Below, piece after piece: positions 1-8,355 of a DNA stretch of 64,000 bases. The DNA comes from Austwickia chelonae NBRC 105200 (GTDB taxonomy: Bacteria > Actinomycetota > Actinomycetes > Actinomycetales > Dermatophilaceae), in NCBI RefSeq assembly GCF_000298175.1, contig NZ_BAGZ01000004.1, forward strand, positions 62,001 to 126,000, in the 5' to 3' direction. Both the position numbers and the translations under genes were made by a program. The stretch's first letter is position 1. Every line of letters begins with the position of its first letter. The notes beneath the pieces are model-generated. The model was not told the origin of the DNA. It saw only the letters and a list, made by a program, of their open reading frames with translations, and searched no databases.

Positions 1-1409
1 AACGCCTGACCGGCCGTCAGATCACCGTCACAGACCCCCACCAGGCCCGCCAACACCGTGTCCGCCCGCACCGAAACCCCCAGGCCGCCGCCCTGACGCA
101 ACAGGATCACACTCGGATCCGAAGCACCCGGACGCCCGTAACGCTCCTCGGTCACATCCGGGGCCATCCGCCACACCCGCGCCAACGCCTCCTCCCGGCT
201 GTGCTGCTCCAACCACTCACGCGCGGCCAACCGCGCCAACACCGCCGGACCCATCGGCGCCGCCACCGGCCCGGCATGCTCCACCAGATCGACCCGCCCC
301 GGCCGACCCGTCACCGGGCGACGCAAGGTGATCACCCCGAAACCGATCCGACCCACCCCACGCTGCCCGAAATCCTCCAACCAGGCACCCAACCAGGCGT
401 CATGCTCCGGCGAACCCGGCCGAAGACCCGCATCCCGCGCCCACAACTCGGCATATTCCACCGGATCCTGCACATCACGCTGCACCACGAAGGCGTCCAA
501 ACCCGTCCCGGCCAGCCAGCCCTGCCACACCTCACGCCAGTCCTGCCCCGGCCGGGTCTCCCAGTTGCCCAACAGATGAGCCACCCCGCCAGGGGCCAGA
601 TGCTCCGCAGCCCCCCGCACCATCCGCGCGACGATCGCATCCCCCGCAGCACCCCCGTCGCGGTAATCGAACACCGGGACATCGGCGCCCCGCGGCGTGA
701 TCACGAACGGCGGATTGCTCACCACCAGGTCGAAGGACTCCCCCGCCAAGGGTTCCCACAGACTGCCCCGACGCACATCCCACGACAGACCGGCCAAGGC
801 CGCATTGAACCGGGCATAGGCCAACGCCCGCTCCGAGACATCGGTCACCACCACCTCGTCGGCATGAGCCGACAGGTGCAGGGCCTGCACGCCGCACCCC
901 GTCCCGATGTCCGCCGCCCGCGCCACCTTCGCCCGAGGAGTCCACGACGCCAAGGTCAACGACGCGCCACCGATCCCCAGGACGTGATCGGAACGCAACG
1001 GGCCACCGGTCACCATCCCGCCCAGATCAGAAGCCACCCACCAGGTGTGCTGCTCGTCGCCGTACGGACGCAGGTCGCAGCGGGCCCGCACCGCGTCCCC
1101 CTCCACCGGGGTCACCAGACCCAACCGGACCAGCCCCTCCACCCCCGTCCGGGTCAAAGCGCGACCGATCGACTCCGTCGACGTCCGCATCCCCACGGAG
1201 AACAGGCCCACCACGGCCGCCAACGGGTCACCGGCCAGCTCGGCGAGCCGCTGCCGGGCCGCGAACGGCTGCTCCCGGCCGAGGGCGTCCACGGCCTGAG
1301 CCCCCAGCAGGGCATCGACGGCGTCCACCCGGAAACCGATATCGGTCAAATCCTCCCGCAGGCGCAGGACGAGATCGGGGTCGTGCACAGGGGTGTCGCA
1401 GGTCGTCAT
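1..1409 (-). CDS. SAM-dependent methyltransferase (partial, C-terminus off window)
   Basis: The frame is open from an ATG at 1407-1409 to the window edge, about 469 codons. Residues 167-175 read DIGTGCGVQ, the glycine-rich AdoMet-binding motif. SNPPF at about 231-235 is the (N/D)PPY-type catalytic motif of N-methyltransferases acting on Gln, Asn or adenine (HemK/PrmC, MTS class). An N-terminal region of about 140 residues precedes the Rossmann fold and looks like the winged-helix-like lead-in of actinobacterial DUF7059 proteins. The substrate is unknown; a translation factor, ribosomal protein or nucleic acid are all possible. It lies downstream of the sigma factor gene on the same strand with a gap of about 95 bp. 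The family assignment is firm and the substrate is not. Confidence 0.8.
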   Translation of the reverse strand, partial: MTTCDTPVHDPDLVLRLREDLTDIGFRVDAVDALLGAQAVDALGREQPFAARQRLAELAGDPLAAVVGLFSVGMRTSTESIGRALTRTGVEGLVRLGLVTPVEGDAVRARCDLRPYGDEQHTWWVASDLGGMVTGGPLRSDHVLGIGGASLTLASWTPRAKVARAADIGTGCGVQALHLSAHADEVVVTDVSERALAYARFNAALAGLSWDVRRGSLWEPLAGESFDLVVSNPPFVITPRGADVPVFDYRDGGAAGDAIVARMVRGAAEHLAPGGVAHLLGNWETRPGQDWREVWQGWLAGTGLDAFVVQRDVQDPVEYAELWARDAGLRPGSPEHDAWLGAWLEDFGQRGVGRIGFGVITLRRPVTGRPGRVDLVEHAGPVAAPMGPAVLARLAAREWLEQHSREEALARVWRMAPDVTEERYGRPGASDPSVILLRQGGGLGVSVRADTVLAGLVGVCDGDLTAGQA

Positions 1410-1503
1410 GGGTCGAGTCTGCCCGAGATCACCGACGGACGTCTCGGCCGACCTGCACCATCACACCGCTGATCCGTCCGGAAAACTTGCGCCCCAAGAT
1501 GAT

Positions 1504-2343
1504 TCAGGCGACCGGCTCGTCCTTGAAGATGTCGGCGCGCAGATCCAGCAGGATCCGGTTCAACAACCGCGAGACCTGCATCTGACTGACCCCGATCTCC
1601 TGCCCGATCTGCTCCTGCGTCCACCCCCGGACGAAACGCAACAACAGGATCCGCCGATCCCGCTCACTGAGCCGCTGCAGAGCCGGACGCAGAGCCTCCA
1701 TGTTCTCGACATGGTCGAAATGGTCCACCTCGTCGACCAACAGATCCGCCAACGCCGACACCGCGCCAGGACGTCCCGGCGAATCCAGACTCACCGCGCT
1801 GAAACACCCGTCCGCACGATCGGCCTCGTCGACCTCACCGCGAGCCACCCCCAGCCGGTCGGCCAGCTCCTCGGCTGTCGGCGGACGACCGTTCTCCTGC
1901 TGCAGATCCGACCGGGTCACCGCGACCTGACTACGCAGCTCCTGCAACCGGCGAGGAGGACGGACCACCCACCCGAAATCACGGAAATGACGTTTGATCT
2001 CCCCGGAGATCGTGGGCACCGCATAGGAGAGGAAAGACGGCCCCTCCCCCGACCGATACCCCTGCGACGCCTTCACCAACCCCAGATAGGCGACCTGCAC
2101 CAGATCATCGGACTCGATACCCCGCTGGCGGTACCGCGCCGCGATCGACTCCGCGACCGGGCCGTTGAGCAGCACCACCTGGTCGAGATAGGCCTGCCGG
2201 TCGTCAGGGTCGTCGCAGTCGGCAGCGAGCGAGAGCAGTTCCTGACTGCGCTCGTCACGAGTAGTCGGCTCGAGATCGCCGATATGTCGGCCGTGAAGCC
2301 AGACCGGCAATTCGCCGGCTGCTTGAAAAAGACTGCGAGGCAA
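1504..2343 (-). CDS. SigB/SigF-family RNA polymerase sigma factor
   Basis: This 279-residue protein has the group 3 sigma layout. Region 2 contains DLVQVAYLGLVKASQGY around residues 78-95. A region 3 stretch follows, then a C-terminal region 4 helix-turn-helix (EQIGQEIGVSQMQVSRLL, about 247-264). It would direct RNA polymerase to general-stress or developmental promoters. The start chosen is TTG at 2341-2343, because a GGGAG Shine-Dalgarno sequence lies 8 nt upstream and no better in-frame start covers region 1.2/2. An anti-anti-sigma gene lies just upstream on the same strand, which fits partner-switching control, but no RsbW-type anti-sigma kinase is present in this window. Confidence 0.9.
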   Translation of the reverse strand: MPRSLFQAAGELPVWLHGRHIGDLEPTTRDERSQELLSLAADCDDPDDRQAYLDQVVLLNGPVAESIAARYRQRGIESDDLVQVAYLGLVKASQGYRSGEGPSFLSYAVPTISGEIKRHFRDFGWVVRPPRRLQELRSQVAVTRSDLQQENGRPPTAEELADRLGVARGEVDEADRADGCFSAVSLDSPGRPGAVSALADLLVDEVDHFDHVENMEALRPALQRLSERDRRILLLRFVRGWTQEQIGQEIGVSQMQVSRLLNRILLDLRADIFKDEPVA

Positions 2344-2480
2344 GCATTCACTCCCAAAGGCAGGTCACCGGAAGCTCAAAACCTGAGCCATTCCAGCACG
2401 CTAACCACCAACCGGGACGATGCGCAACGAAATAGCCACAATCATCCCATTACAGGTGAATCACGGGCCGTCCCGCGATA

Positions 2481-2840
2481 TCAGGAAACATCCTCCGCAG
2501 GGAACGAACGCACGGCTTCCTCCACCGTCGCATACATCGGGAACACCGTATCCAGACCGGTGATCGACAACACCCGCAACATCCGCGGCTCCGCACACAC
2601 CAGACGCATGGAACCACGCCGCGCCCGGACCACCTTCAACCGACCGATCAACACACCCAGACCGGTCGAATCCATGAACGGGACACCACTGAGATCAACG
2701 ACCAGCCTCGACTGCCCGGTGACCAACACCTTGTCCAGTCCGTCGCGGAGCCGAACCGCATTGCTCACATCGACGTCCCCGGACACCGATACCACGGCAA
2801 TGCCATCCTCTTCGCGGGTCGCTACTTCGAGATCCGCCAT
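2481..2840 (-). CDS. STAS-domain anti-anti-sigma factor (SpoIIAA/RsbV-like)
   Basis: A single STAS domain of 119 residues. The conserved DSTGLGVLIG segment carries the phosphorylatable serine at about residue 58. In this family the unphosphorylated form binds an anti-sigma kinase and frees the sigma factor. The ATG at 2838-2840 is preferred because AAGGAG sits directly upstream with good spacing; longer frames starting further upstream add sequence unlike the family. It lies about 140 bp upstream of the SigB-type gene on the same strand, so the two are probably functionally linked. The cognate anti-sigma factor is not visible here. Confidence 0.88.
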   Translation of the reverse strand: MADLEVATREEDGIAVVSVSGDVDVSNAVRLRDGLDKVLVTGQSRLVVDLSGVPFMDSTGLGVLIGRLKVVRARRGSMRLVCAEPRMLRVLSITGLDTVFPMYATVEEAVRSFPAEDVS

Positions 2841-2990
2841 CCCGGCTCCTTCCGTCGGGGCACACGATATCCACTCCGGACAGGAGCGGGCGACGCCGTC
2901 GCACAGAACGGACCGGCAGAGAAAAATCCGCGACCGTCTTACGGACACAAGAACACACACCAGCACCCCGTGTCATACGTTGAGAAAATC

Positions 2991-5339
2991 ATGACCGACG
3001 CCGGCCACCAGGACGGCCACCCCGGCGACCTGCTGGAGCTCCTCCTGACCTCCGCGCCGGGCTGCCTCCGCCACGTCCACCACCGACCCGCCCACCACGG
3101 CGACCACATCGCCCCACCCCACTGGGCCGATGCCGCCCTCGTCGACGCCCTCGCCCACCAAGGCATCACCACCCTGTGGCGGCACCAACACGAAACCGCC
3201 GACCTCCTCCACCACGGACGACACGTCGTCACCGCCACCGGCACCTCCTCCGGCAAGAGCCTGGGCTACCTCCTCCCCGCCCTGACCGCCATCACCCAAG
3301 GCGTACGCACCCTCGACCGGCGCGGAGCCACCGCCCTGTACCTCGCCCCCACCAAAGCCCTCACCGCCGACCAACAGACCCGGATCGACGCCCTCGACCT
3401 CCCCGGCATCCGCGCCGCCACCTACGACGGCGACACCCCCACCGAAGAACGCCGCCACCTACGCGCCCACACCAACTACCTCCTCACCAACCCCGACATG
3501 CTCCACCACACCCTGCTGCCCCGCCACGAGGAATGGGCACCCTTCCTCCGCGCACTGAACTACGTGATCATCGACGAATGCCACGTGTACCGAGGCATCT
3601 TCGGCACACACACCGCCGCCGTCCTACGACGACTACGCCGCCTCTGCGCCCGCTACGGCGCCGCCCCGACCTTCGCCCTCTCCTCGGCGACGGTCGCCGA
3701 CCCCGCCGCCCAGGCCAGCACCCTCACCGGCCTCCCGGTCACCGCCGTCACCCGCGACGACACCCCCCGCGGAAGCCGACACATCCTGTTCTGGGAACCC
3801 CCCACGACACCCGGCGTCGACGGCACCCCCCGACGCCGCAGCACCCTCACCGAATCCGCCCGACTACTCACCGCCGCCGTCCGCACCGGCAAGCACACCG
3901 TCGCCTTCACCCGCTCCCGGGCCGCCGCCGAGATCCTGGCCGCCCAGGCCCGCCACCTCCTCACCCTGACCGACGGCCCCCACGCCGACACCCGAACCAT
4001 CGCCGCCTACCGAGGCGGATATCTCCCCGAAGACAGACGCACCCTCGAACACGGCCTCCGCCACGGGACGATCCGCGGACTGGCCACCACCACCGCCCTC
4101 GAACTGGGGATCGACATCAGCGGACTCGACACCGTGATCGTCGCCGGCTGGCCCGGAACCCGCGCCTCCTGGTGGCAGCAGATCGGCCGCGCCGGACGCG
4201 ACGGCACCCCCGCCCTCGGCATCTTCGTGGCCGACGACGACCCCCTGGACACCTACCTGCTGCACCACCCCGACGCCGTCCTCGGCGAACCCGTCGAAGC
4301 CGCCGTCCTCGACCCGGACAACCCCCACGTCCTCAGCCGACACCTCCTCGCCGCCGCCGCCGAAACCCCCCTGACCCCCGACGACAGCCACTACTTCGGC
4401 CCCGCGCTGCACCCCCTCGTCGACGCCCTCACAGAACACGGATCACTCCGACGACGCCCCCACGGCTGGTGCTGGACCGGACACGGACGCCCCACCGACC
4501 ACTTCTCCCTACGCGGCACCACCCAGGTGGTACACATCACCGAACGGGACACCGGACGGGTGATCGGCACCGTCGACGCCGCCCGCGCCGATGCCACCGT
4601 GCACACCGGCGCCGTCCACCTCCACCAAGGAGAGACCTTCGTGGTCACCGACCTGGACCTCGACTCAGGAAGCGCACTGGTCGTCCCCGGCGACCCCGGA
4701 TGGACCACCCAGGCACACACCCGCTCCACCTTCGACATCCGCACCGTCACCGCAGAACACCGCACCGGACCGGTCACCGTCGCCACCGGGGCCGTCGCCG
4801 TCCGTTGACAGGTCGTCTCCTTCCACCGCCGCACCCCCGCCGGAGAAACCCTCGGCCACCACCCCCTCGACCTGCCCGTACGCACCCTCGACACCCGAGG
4901 CGTCTGGTGGACGATCACCTCCGAAGCCCTCACCGCGGCCGGGATCACCCCGGCCCGGACAGCCGGCGCGACCCACGCCGTCGAACACGCCGCGATCGGA
5001 CTGCTCCCCCTCGTCGCCACCGCGGATCGTTGGGACCTCGGCGGCGTCAGCACCGCCTGGCATCCGGACACCGGACTGCCCACGGTCATGGTGTACGACA
5101 GCCACCCCGGCGGCGCCGGATTCGCCGACCGCGGCTACCACCGGATCGACACCTGGCTGACGGCCACCCGCGACGCCGTCGCCGCATGTCCCTGCCCCCG
5201 CGGCTGCCCCCGCTGCGTCTACTCCCCCCGCTGCGGCAGTGGCAACCGCCCCCTGGACAAGTCCGGCGCGCACCTCCTCCTGGACCTGCTCCTTCACGCC
5301 CTCACCGGGCCGCCCCCGTCCCCTTCCGGCAACGGCTGA
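2991..5339 (+). pseudogene. DEAD/DEAH-box helicase with C-terminal DUF1998 zinc module, interrupted by an in-frame TGA
   Basis: A superfamily 2 helicase of the MrfA/YprA type, matching the position of Rv3649 in M. tuberculosis. Seen in order: Walker A TGTSSGKS (about residues 83-90), DECH box, SAT motif, helicase C domain with QQIGRAGRDG, then the DUF1998 tail ending in the cysteine cluster CPCPRGCPRCVYSPRCG. A TGA at 4806-4808 (codon 606) interrupts the frame just before QVVSFHRR. The same frame then runs on for 177 codons through the whole conserved tail to a stop at 5337-5339, with no shift. It is either a recent nonsense mutation, a sequencing error or programmed readthrough. The start is ATG 2991; GTG 2970 in frame is an alternative. 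The last 46 bp overlap the convergent TadE-like gene. Confidence 0.85.
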
Positions 5340-5761
5340 TTCCCCCCGGACGGCTCCGGTGCCGGGCCGGCCTGCGCGCGCGCCCGTGCTTCGGGCAGCC
5401 CCGGCCAGGAGGGCGTCGACGTGGTCGTCACCGCCACGTCCTCGCCGACCACCGTGCAGGAGATCAGCCGGGCGGCGTTGGCGCGGGCGAGGGCGTCGGC
5501 CCGGGCGCAGGCGGTGCCGGCGTCCCCGGTGATCGCGTAGTTCGTCGCCCCGGCCAGCGCGGACAGGTCTGCTGCGGCGGCGGCACGGTGTCCGGCGGTC
5601 ACCGCCGATGCCAGGGCTGCCGCGGCCGTCAACAGGACGACGAGGACTCCGATCAGCCCGAGTGCCAGCACACTCGCCGATCCTTCCTCACCCGGTGTCG
5701 CCGCGGCTGTCCCGGTGGGTGTCTCGCCAGGTGGTCGGGGCGGGGTGGGTGCTGTCGTCAT
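5294..5761 (-). CDS. TadE-like secretion-neighbourhood protein (Rv3654c-like)
   Basis: About 155 residues starting from ATG 5759-5761, which overlaps the stop of the preceding TadE gene (ATGA). After a short Pro/Thr-rich N-terminus comes EEGSASVLALGLIGVLVVLL, a prepilin-like membrane helix with Gly before the hydrophobic stretch. AAAADLSALAGA follows and is typical of the Flp-type helicase/secretion-neighbourhood family. The protein is expected in the membrane or as a minor pseudopilin. It is the last gene of the downstream half of the Tad locus. Its 3' end overlaps the 3' end of the convergent helicase gene by 46 bp. Confidence 0.75.
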   Translation of the reverse strand: MTTAPTPPRPPGETPTGTAAATPGEEGSASVLALGLIGVLVVLLTAAAALASAVTAGHRAAAAADLSALAGATNYAITGDAGTACARADALARANAARLISCTVVGEDVAVTTTSTPSWPGLPEARARAQAGPAPEPSGGNQPLPEGDGGGPVRA

Positions 5762-6165
5762 CCGGTCGTCTCCGCGATGGCTTGTTCGTCCTCGGCCGTC
5801 GCGCTCGCCGACAGTCCGGGCAGTTCCGAGAGCGGCCACGGCCCGTGCGGTGTCGTGGTGACCCGTACGGTGATCACGCCGCCACCTCGGACGATCTCGA
5901 CCTGTGCGCCGGTCGGGGCGCCGCGCTGTGTGATCTCCCCGACGGTGGCCGGGTTCTCCCCGCGGGCGGCGGCTCGGGCTCCGGCGCGTGCCGCGTCCAC
6001 GCACCGGATCTGGTCGATGCCGTATCGGCCGGCGCCGAGGGTCACGGCGAGCACGAGGACGACGGCGGGCAGTGCGGTGGCGAATTCGGCGGTGACCATG
6101 CCTTCGTCGCCGGGGCGTCCGGGGCCGCCGCCGGCGAGGGGGGTTCGCCGGCGGCCGGCCTTCAC
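5758..6165 (-). CDS. TadE-family pseudopilin (Rv3655c-like)
   Basis: A 135-residue protein. The segment EGMVTAEFATALPAVVLVLA begins with Gly before MVTAEF, so a glutamate sits at +5 after a likely prepilin peptidase cut. That is the Flp/TadE pseudopilin signature. A periplasmic-like domain follows. It is expected to be a minor pilin or assembly factor of the Tad pilus. Both ends overlap neighbours by 4 bases, so it is translationally coupled to the DUF4244 gene upstream and the TadE-like gene downstream. Confidence 0.8.
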   Translation of the reverse strand: MKAGRRRTPLAGGGPGRPGDEGMVTAEFATALPAVVLVLAVTLGAGRYGIDQIRCVDAARAGARAAARGENPATVGEITQRGAPTGAQVEIVRGGGVITVRVTTTPHGPWPLSELPGLSASATAEDEQAIAETTG

Positions 6166-6377
6166 TGGCCCAGGCCGAGTGCTCGCGTGATGATGCCGAG
6201 CAGGGCGGCCTTGATCTCCGGGGAGCGGACGACGGCGATGAGCAGGGCCGCGAAGGTGCAGGCGGCGACGGTGCCGATGGCGTACTCGGCGGTGGTCATC
6301 CCGGCTTCGCGTTCGCGTCGTCCGGGTCGGGATGTGGTGGGTGTCGATGTGCGGCGGCGCAGCAGACGTCGGGTCAT
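6162..6377 (-). CDS. Flp-pilin-like DUF4244 protein (Rv3656c-like)
   Basis: A 71-residue protein. A basic leader of about 26 residues ends in EREAG, followed by MTTAEYAIGTVAACTFAALL. Gly at the cut site and Glu-Tyr at +5/+6 match Flp pilins, so this is the likely major pilin subunit. The mature protein would be one hydrophobic helix plus a short tail. It is the first gene of the three-gene Tad fragment. In most actinobacteria it directly follows tadC; here tadC ends 5.7 kb upstream, at 12057. Confidence 0.82.
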   Translation of the reverse strand: MTRRLLRRRTSTPTTSRPGRREREAGMTTAEYAIGTVAACTFAALLIAVVRSPEIKAALLGIITRALGLGQ

Positions 6378-6531
6378 GGTGGTCCTCGGCTTTCCTGAGG
6401 GGATGGGACCGGTCCAGCCTGCGTGGGGGGTGGTGATCCTGGGCGCCGGTGACGTCGTGCCTGTGGGTGGGCTTGTCGGGCGGGCAGGGTTGTGGACGTC
6501 CGCTGCGGGTGTCCGGTCTGCCGGGGCGGGG

Positions 6532-7584
6532 TCAGCTGAAGTAGAGGAGGAAGACGATCAGGGTGATCAGCGCGGACATCGTCAGGTGGCGTCGTCGGCG
6601 TTCGGCCAGCAGGGCGACGAATTCGCGGAGGAAGGCTGCCGGTCGGTAGTACCCGGCGGTGTGCGAGCCGACGACTTCCATGTCGGCTTTGAGTCGCCGG
6701 ACGATGGCTGCGGTGCGTACGGCGTGGAAGTCGTTGGTGCAGACGACGACTTTCGCGTCTTCCAGTCCGTTCTCGTCGAGGACGAGGTAGGAGAATCTGA
6801 TGTTCTCCTCCGTGGTCCGGGACAGGTCCTCCAGGAGGATCTTCTCCGGGGCGACTCCTCGTTCGTTCAGGTAGCGGCCCATGGCGACGGCTTCGCTGAC
6901 GAGTTCGTCGGGTCCTTGTCCTCCGGAGGTCAACATGTAGACGGCTTCCGGGTCGGGGGTCAGGGCTCGTACGGCCAGGGCCTGGTCGAGTCGGGCGGCG
7001 AGCAGTGGGGTGACCCGGTCTCCGGCGAGTCCGGCGCCCAGGGCGATGACCACGTCGGCGTCGTTCGCGATGGGCAGGTTCGCGTGGGCCACCGCGTAGG
7101 CGATGTAGGCGAACAGGTGGGCGAGGATGTAGAACCCGATACAGAACAGGGCCACGGCGGGTACGGCGAGGGGCGCGAAGATCGATGTGGGGCTGCGGAG
7201 CACCGACCACACGGTGGCGACGGGCACGATGATCATCGCGGCGCCGAGGCTGAGTGGGAGGACCGTGGTCATCCCGATGCCTTCGCGGAACATGACCAGG
7301 ACTCCGTTGGCGACGAGGACGCCGACCACGGCGAAGAAGATCAGGGGGATCGACAGGGCCATCAGGGCGACCACGATGGAGAAGGCGAGGCTTCCGCCGA
7401 GGAAGGCGGACCAGACAACGAGGGAGAAGGATCCGGTCCCGAGGGTGGCGATGAGGAGGAAGCCGTCGGTGACCCGTCCGGTGTCCTGGCGGAGCCGGTG
7501 GACGAAGGTCCAGGCCAGGACGACGGTGGCGATGGTGGGGGAGATCACGAAGCTCGCGATCAGCATGATCTGAATCTGATCCAT
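6532..7584 (-). CDS. YdcF/ElyC-like membrane protein (DUF218)
   Basis: About 350 residues. Five or six hydrophobic segments fill the N-terminal 170 residues. A cytoplasmic or extracytoplasmic DUF218 domain follows with ALGAGLAGDRVTPLLAARL, then SGGQGPDE and EDLSRTTEENIRFS, the conserved motifs of SanA/ElyC/YdcF proteins. Family members are linked to cell-envelope precursor metabolism, but the reaction is unknown. ATG 7584 is preferred because GGGGAT lies 8 nt upstream; ATG 7620 in frame is possible. It lies inside the block separating the two Tad halves. Confidence 0.78.
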   Translation of the reverse strand: MDQIQIMLIASFVISPTIATVVLAWTFVHRLRQDTGRVTDGFLLIATLGTGSFSLVVWSAFLGGSLAFSIVVALMALSIPLIFFAVVGVLVANGVLVMFREGIGMTTVLPLSLGAAMIIVPVATVWSVLRSPTSIFAPLAVPAVALFCIGFYILAHLFAYIAYAVAHANLPIANDADVVIALGAGLAGDRVTPLLAARLDQALAVRALTPDPEAVYMLTSGGQGPDELVSEAVAMGRYLNERGVAPEKILLEDLSRTTEENIRFSYLVLDENGLEDAKVVVCTNDFHAVRTAAIVRRLKADMEVVGSHTAGYYRPAAFLREFVALLAERRRRHLTMSALITLIVFLLYFS

Positions 7585-7643
7585 CCGTGGTATCCCCGTC
7601 GAGCTCGTGCGTACGTTCATCCCCGGGGATGCCCAGGTGGTTT

Positions 7644-8330
7644 TCAGGTCAGACTACTCCCGGGTAGGTCGATCCGGGCGGTCAGCCCGGCAATGACGAA
7701 TTCGACCTTTCGTTCGAGATCTCCCCGTGCCGTCCAGGATTCGTCGGGCGAGATGATCGTGGGCAGGCCGGTGCGGGCGGCTTCCTCGGCGAGCCGGTCC
7801 CGGGCGGCGTCCAGTCCGCTCTGTCCTTCCTGGTCGTGCCGGCGCATCGCGGTGACCCCGATGTGCGTGGCGATGACGGTGTCGCCGATGAAGTCGAGCG
7901 CGAACTCGGAGCGCTCACGGGACAGACCTGCGGCCTCCAGGTGTCGGAGGCAGGCGTGCAGGTTCTGTTGGATGTGGCTGTGCTGTCCGGGGGTGGTGAG
8001 CAGGACCAGCGCGACGCCGGGATATTCCTCGCAGAAACGCCATATGCCCTCGGCGTAGGAGCGCAACTGGTCGGGCCATCCGAGCTGGGGGTCGGGCCAG
8101 GCCAGGGTGCGGGCCGCGTACTCCAGGCAGGCGTGGACCAGGTCCTCCCGGGAGGGGAAGAGCCGGTAGAGCGCCGAGGTGCCCACTCCGACCCGTTCGG
8201 CGACACGGGCGAGAGTGAATTCGGCGATGCCGATGTCGAGTGCGGCGGTGACGACCTCGTCCCGGGTGAAGGAGGGTTTCGGCCCGGTCTTGCGGCCGAG
8301 TCGTCGGACGGGAGAGGGCATGCGCTCCAT
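7644..8330 (-). CDS. TetR-family transcriptional regulator
   Basis: A protein of about 228 residues. The N-terminal DNA-binding domain reads FTRDEVVTAALDIG, then LARVAERVGVGTSALYRLF, a clear TetR helix-turn-helix (about residues 25-65). The C-terminal ligand domain has no recognisable specificity. ATG 8330 is used; an in-frame ATG at 8321 is equally possible. It starts only 25 bp after the stop of the ABC transporter gene on the same strand. It is therefore probably the last gene of that operon and may control the transporter or respond to its cargo. Confidence 0.85.
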   Translation of the reverse strand: MERMPSPVRRLGRKTGPKPSFTRDEVVTAALDIGIAEFTLARVAERVGVGTSALYRLFPSREDLVHACLEYAARTLAWPDPQLGWPDQLRSYAEGIWRFCEEYPGVALVLLTTPGQHSHIQQNLHACLRHLEAAGLSRERSEFALDFIGDTVIATHIGVTAMRRHDQEGQSGLDAARDRLAEEAARTGLPTIISPDESWTARGDLERKVEFVIAGLTARIDLPGSSLT

Positions 8331-8355
8331 GGTACGAGTGGGCCGCGCCGGGGGT

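Noticed and set aside
201-1472. A 423-residue plus-strand open frame at the left edge
   Set aside because: It is antisense to the methyltransferase frame, which has clear motifs.
4806-4808. Selenocysteine or other recoding at the helicase TGA
   Set aside because: Homologues have no Cys expected here and no SECIS-like stem is obvious; nonsense mutation or sequencing error is simpler.
3176-6190. A 1004-residue Arg/Pro/His-rich open frame on the plus strand
   Set aside because: It is a shadow of the helicase frame and of the opposite-strand TadE genes; composition is typical of out-of-frame GC-rich DNA.
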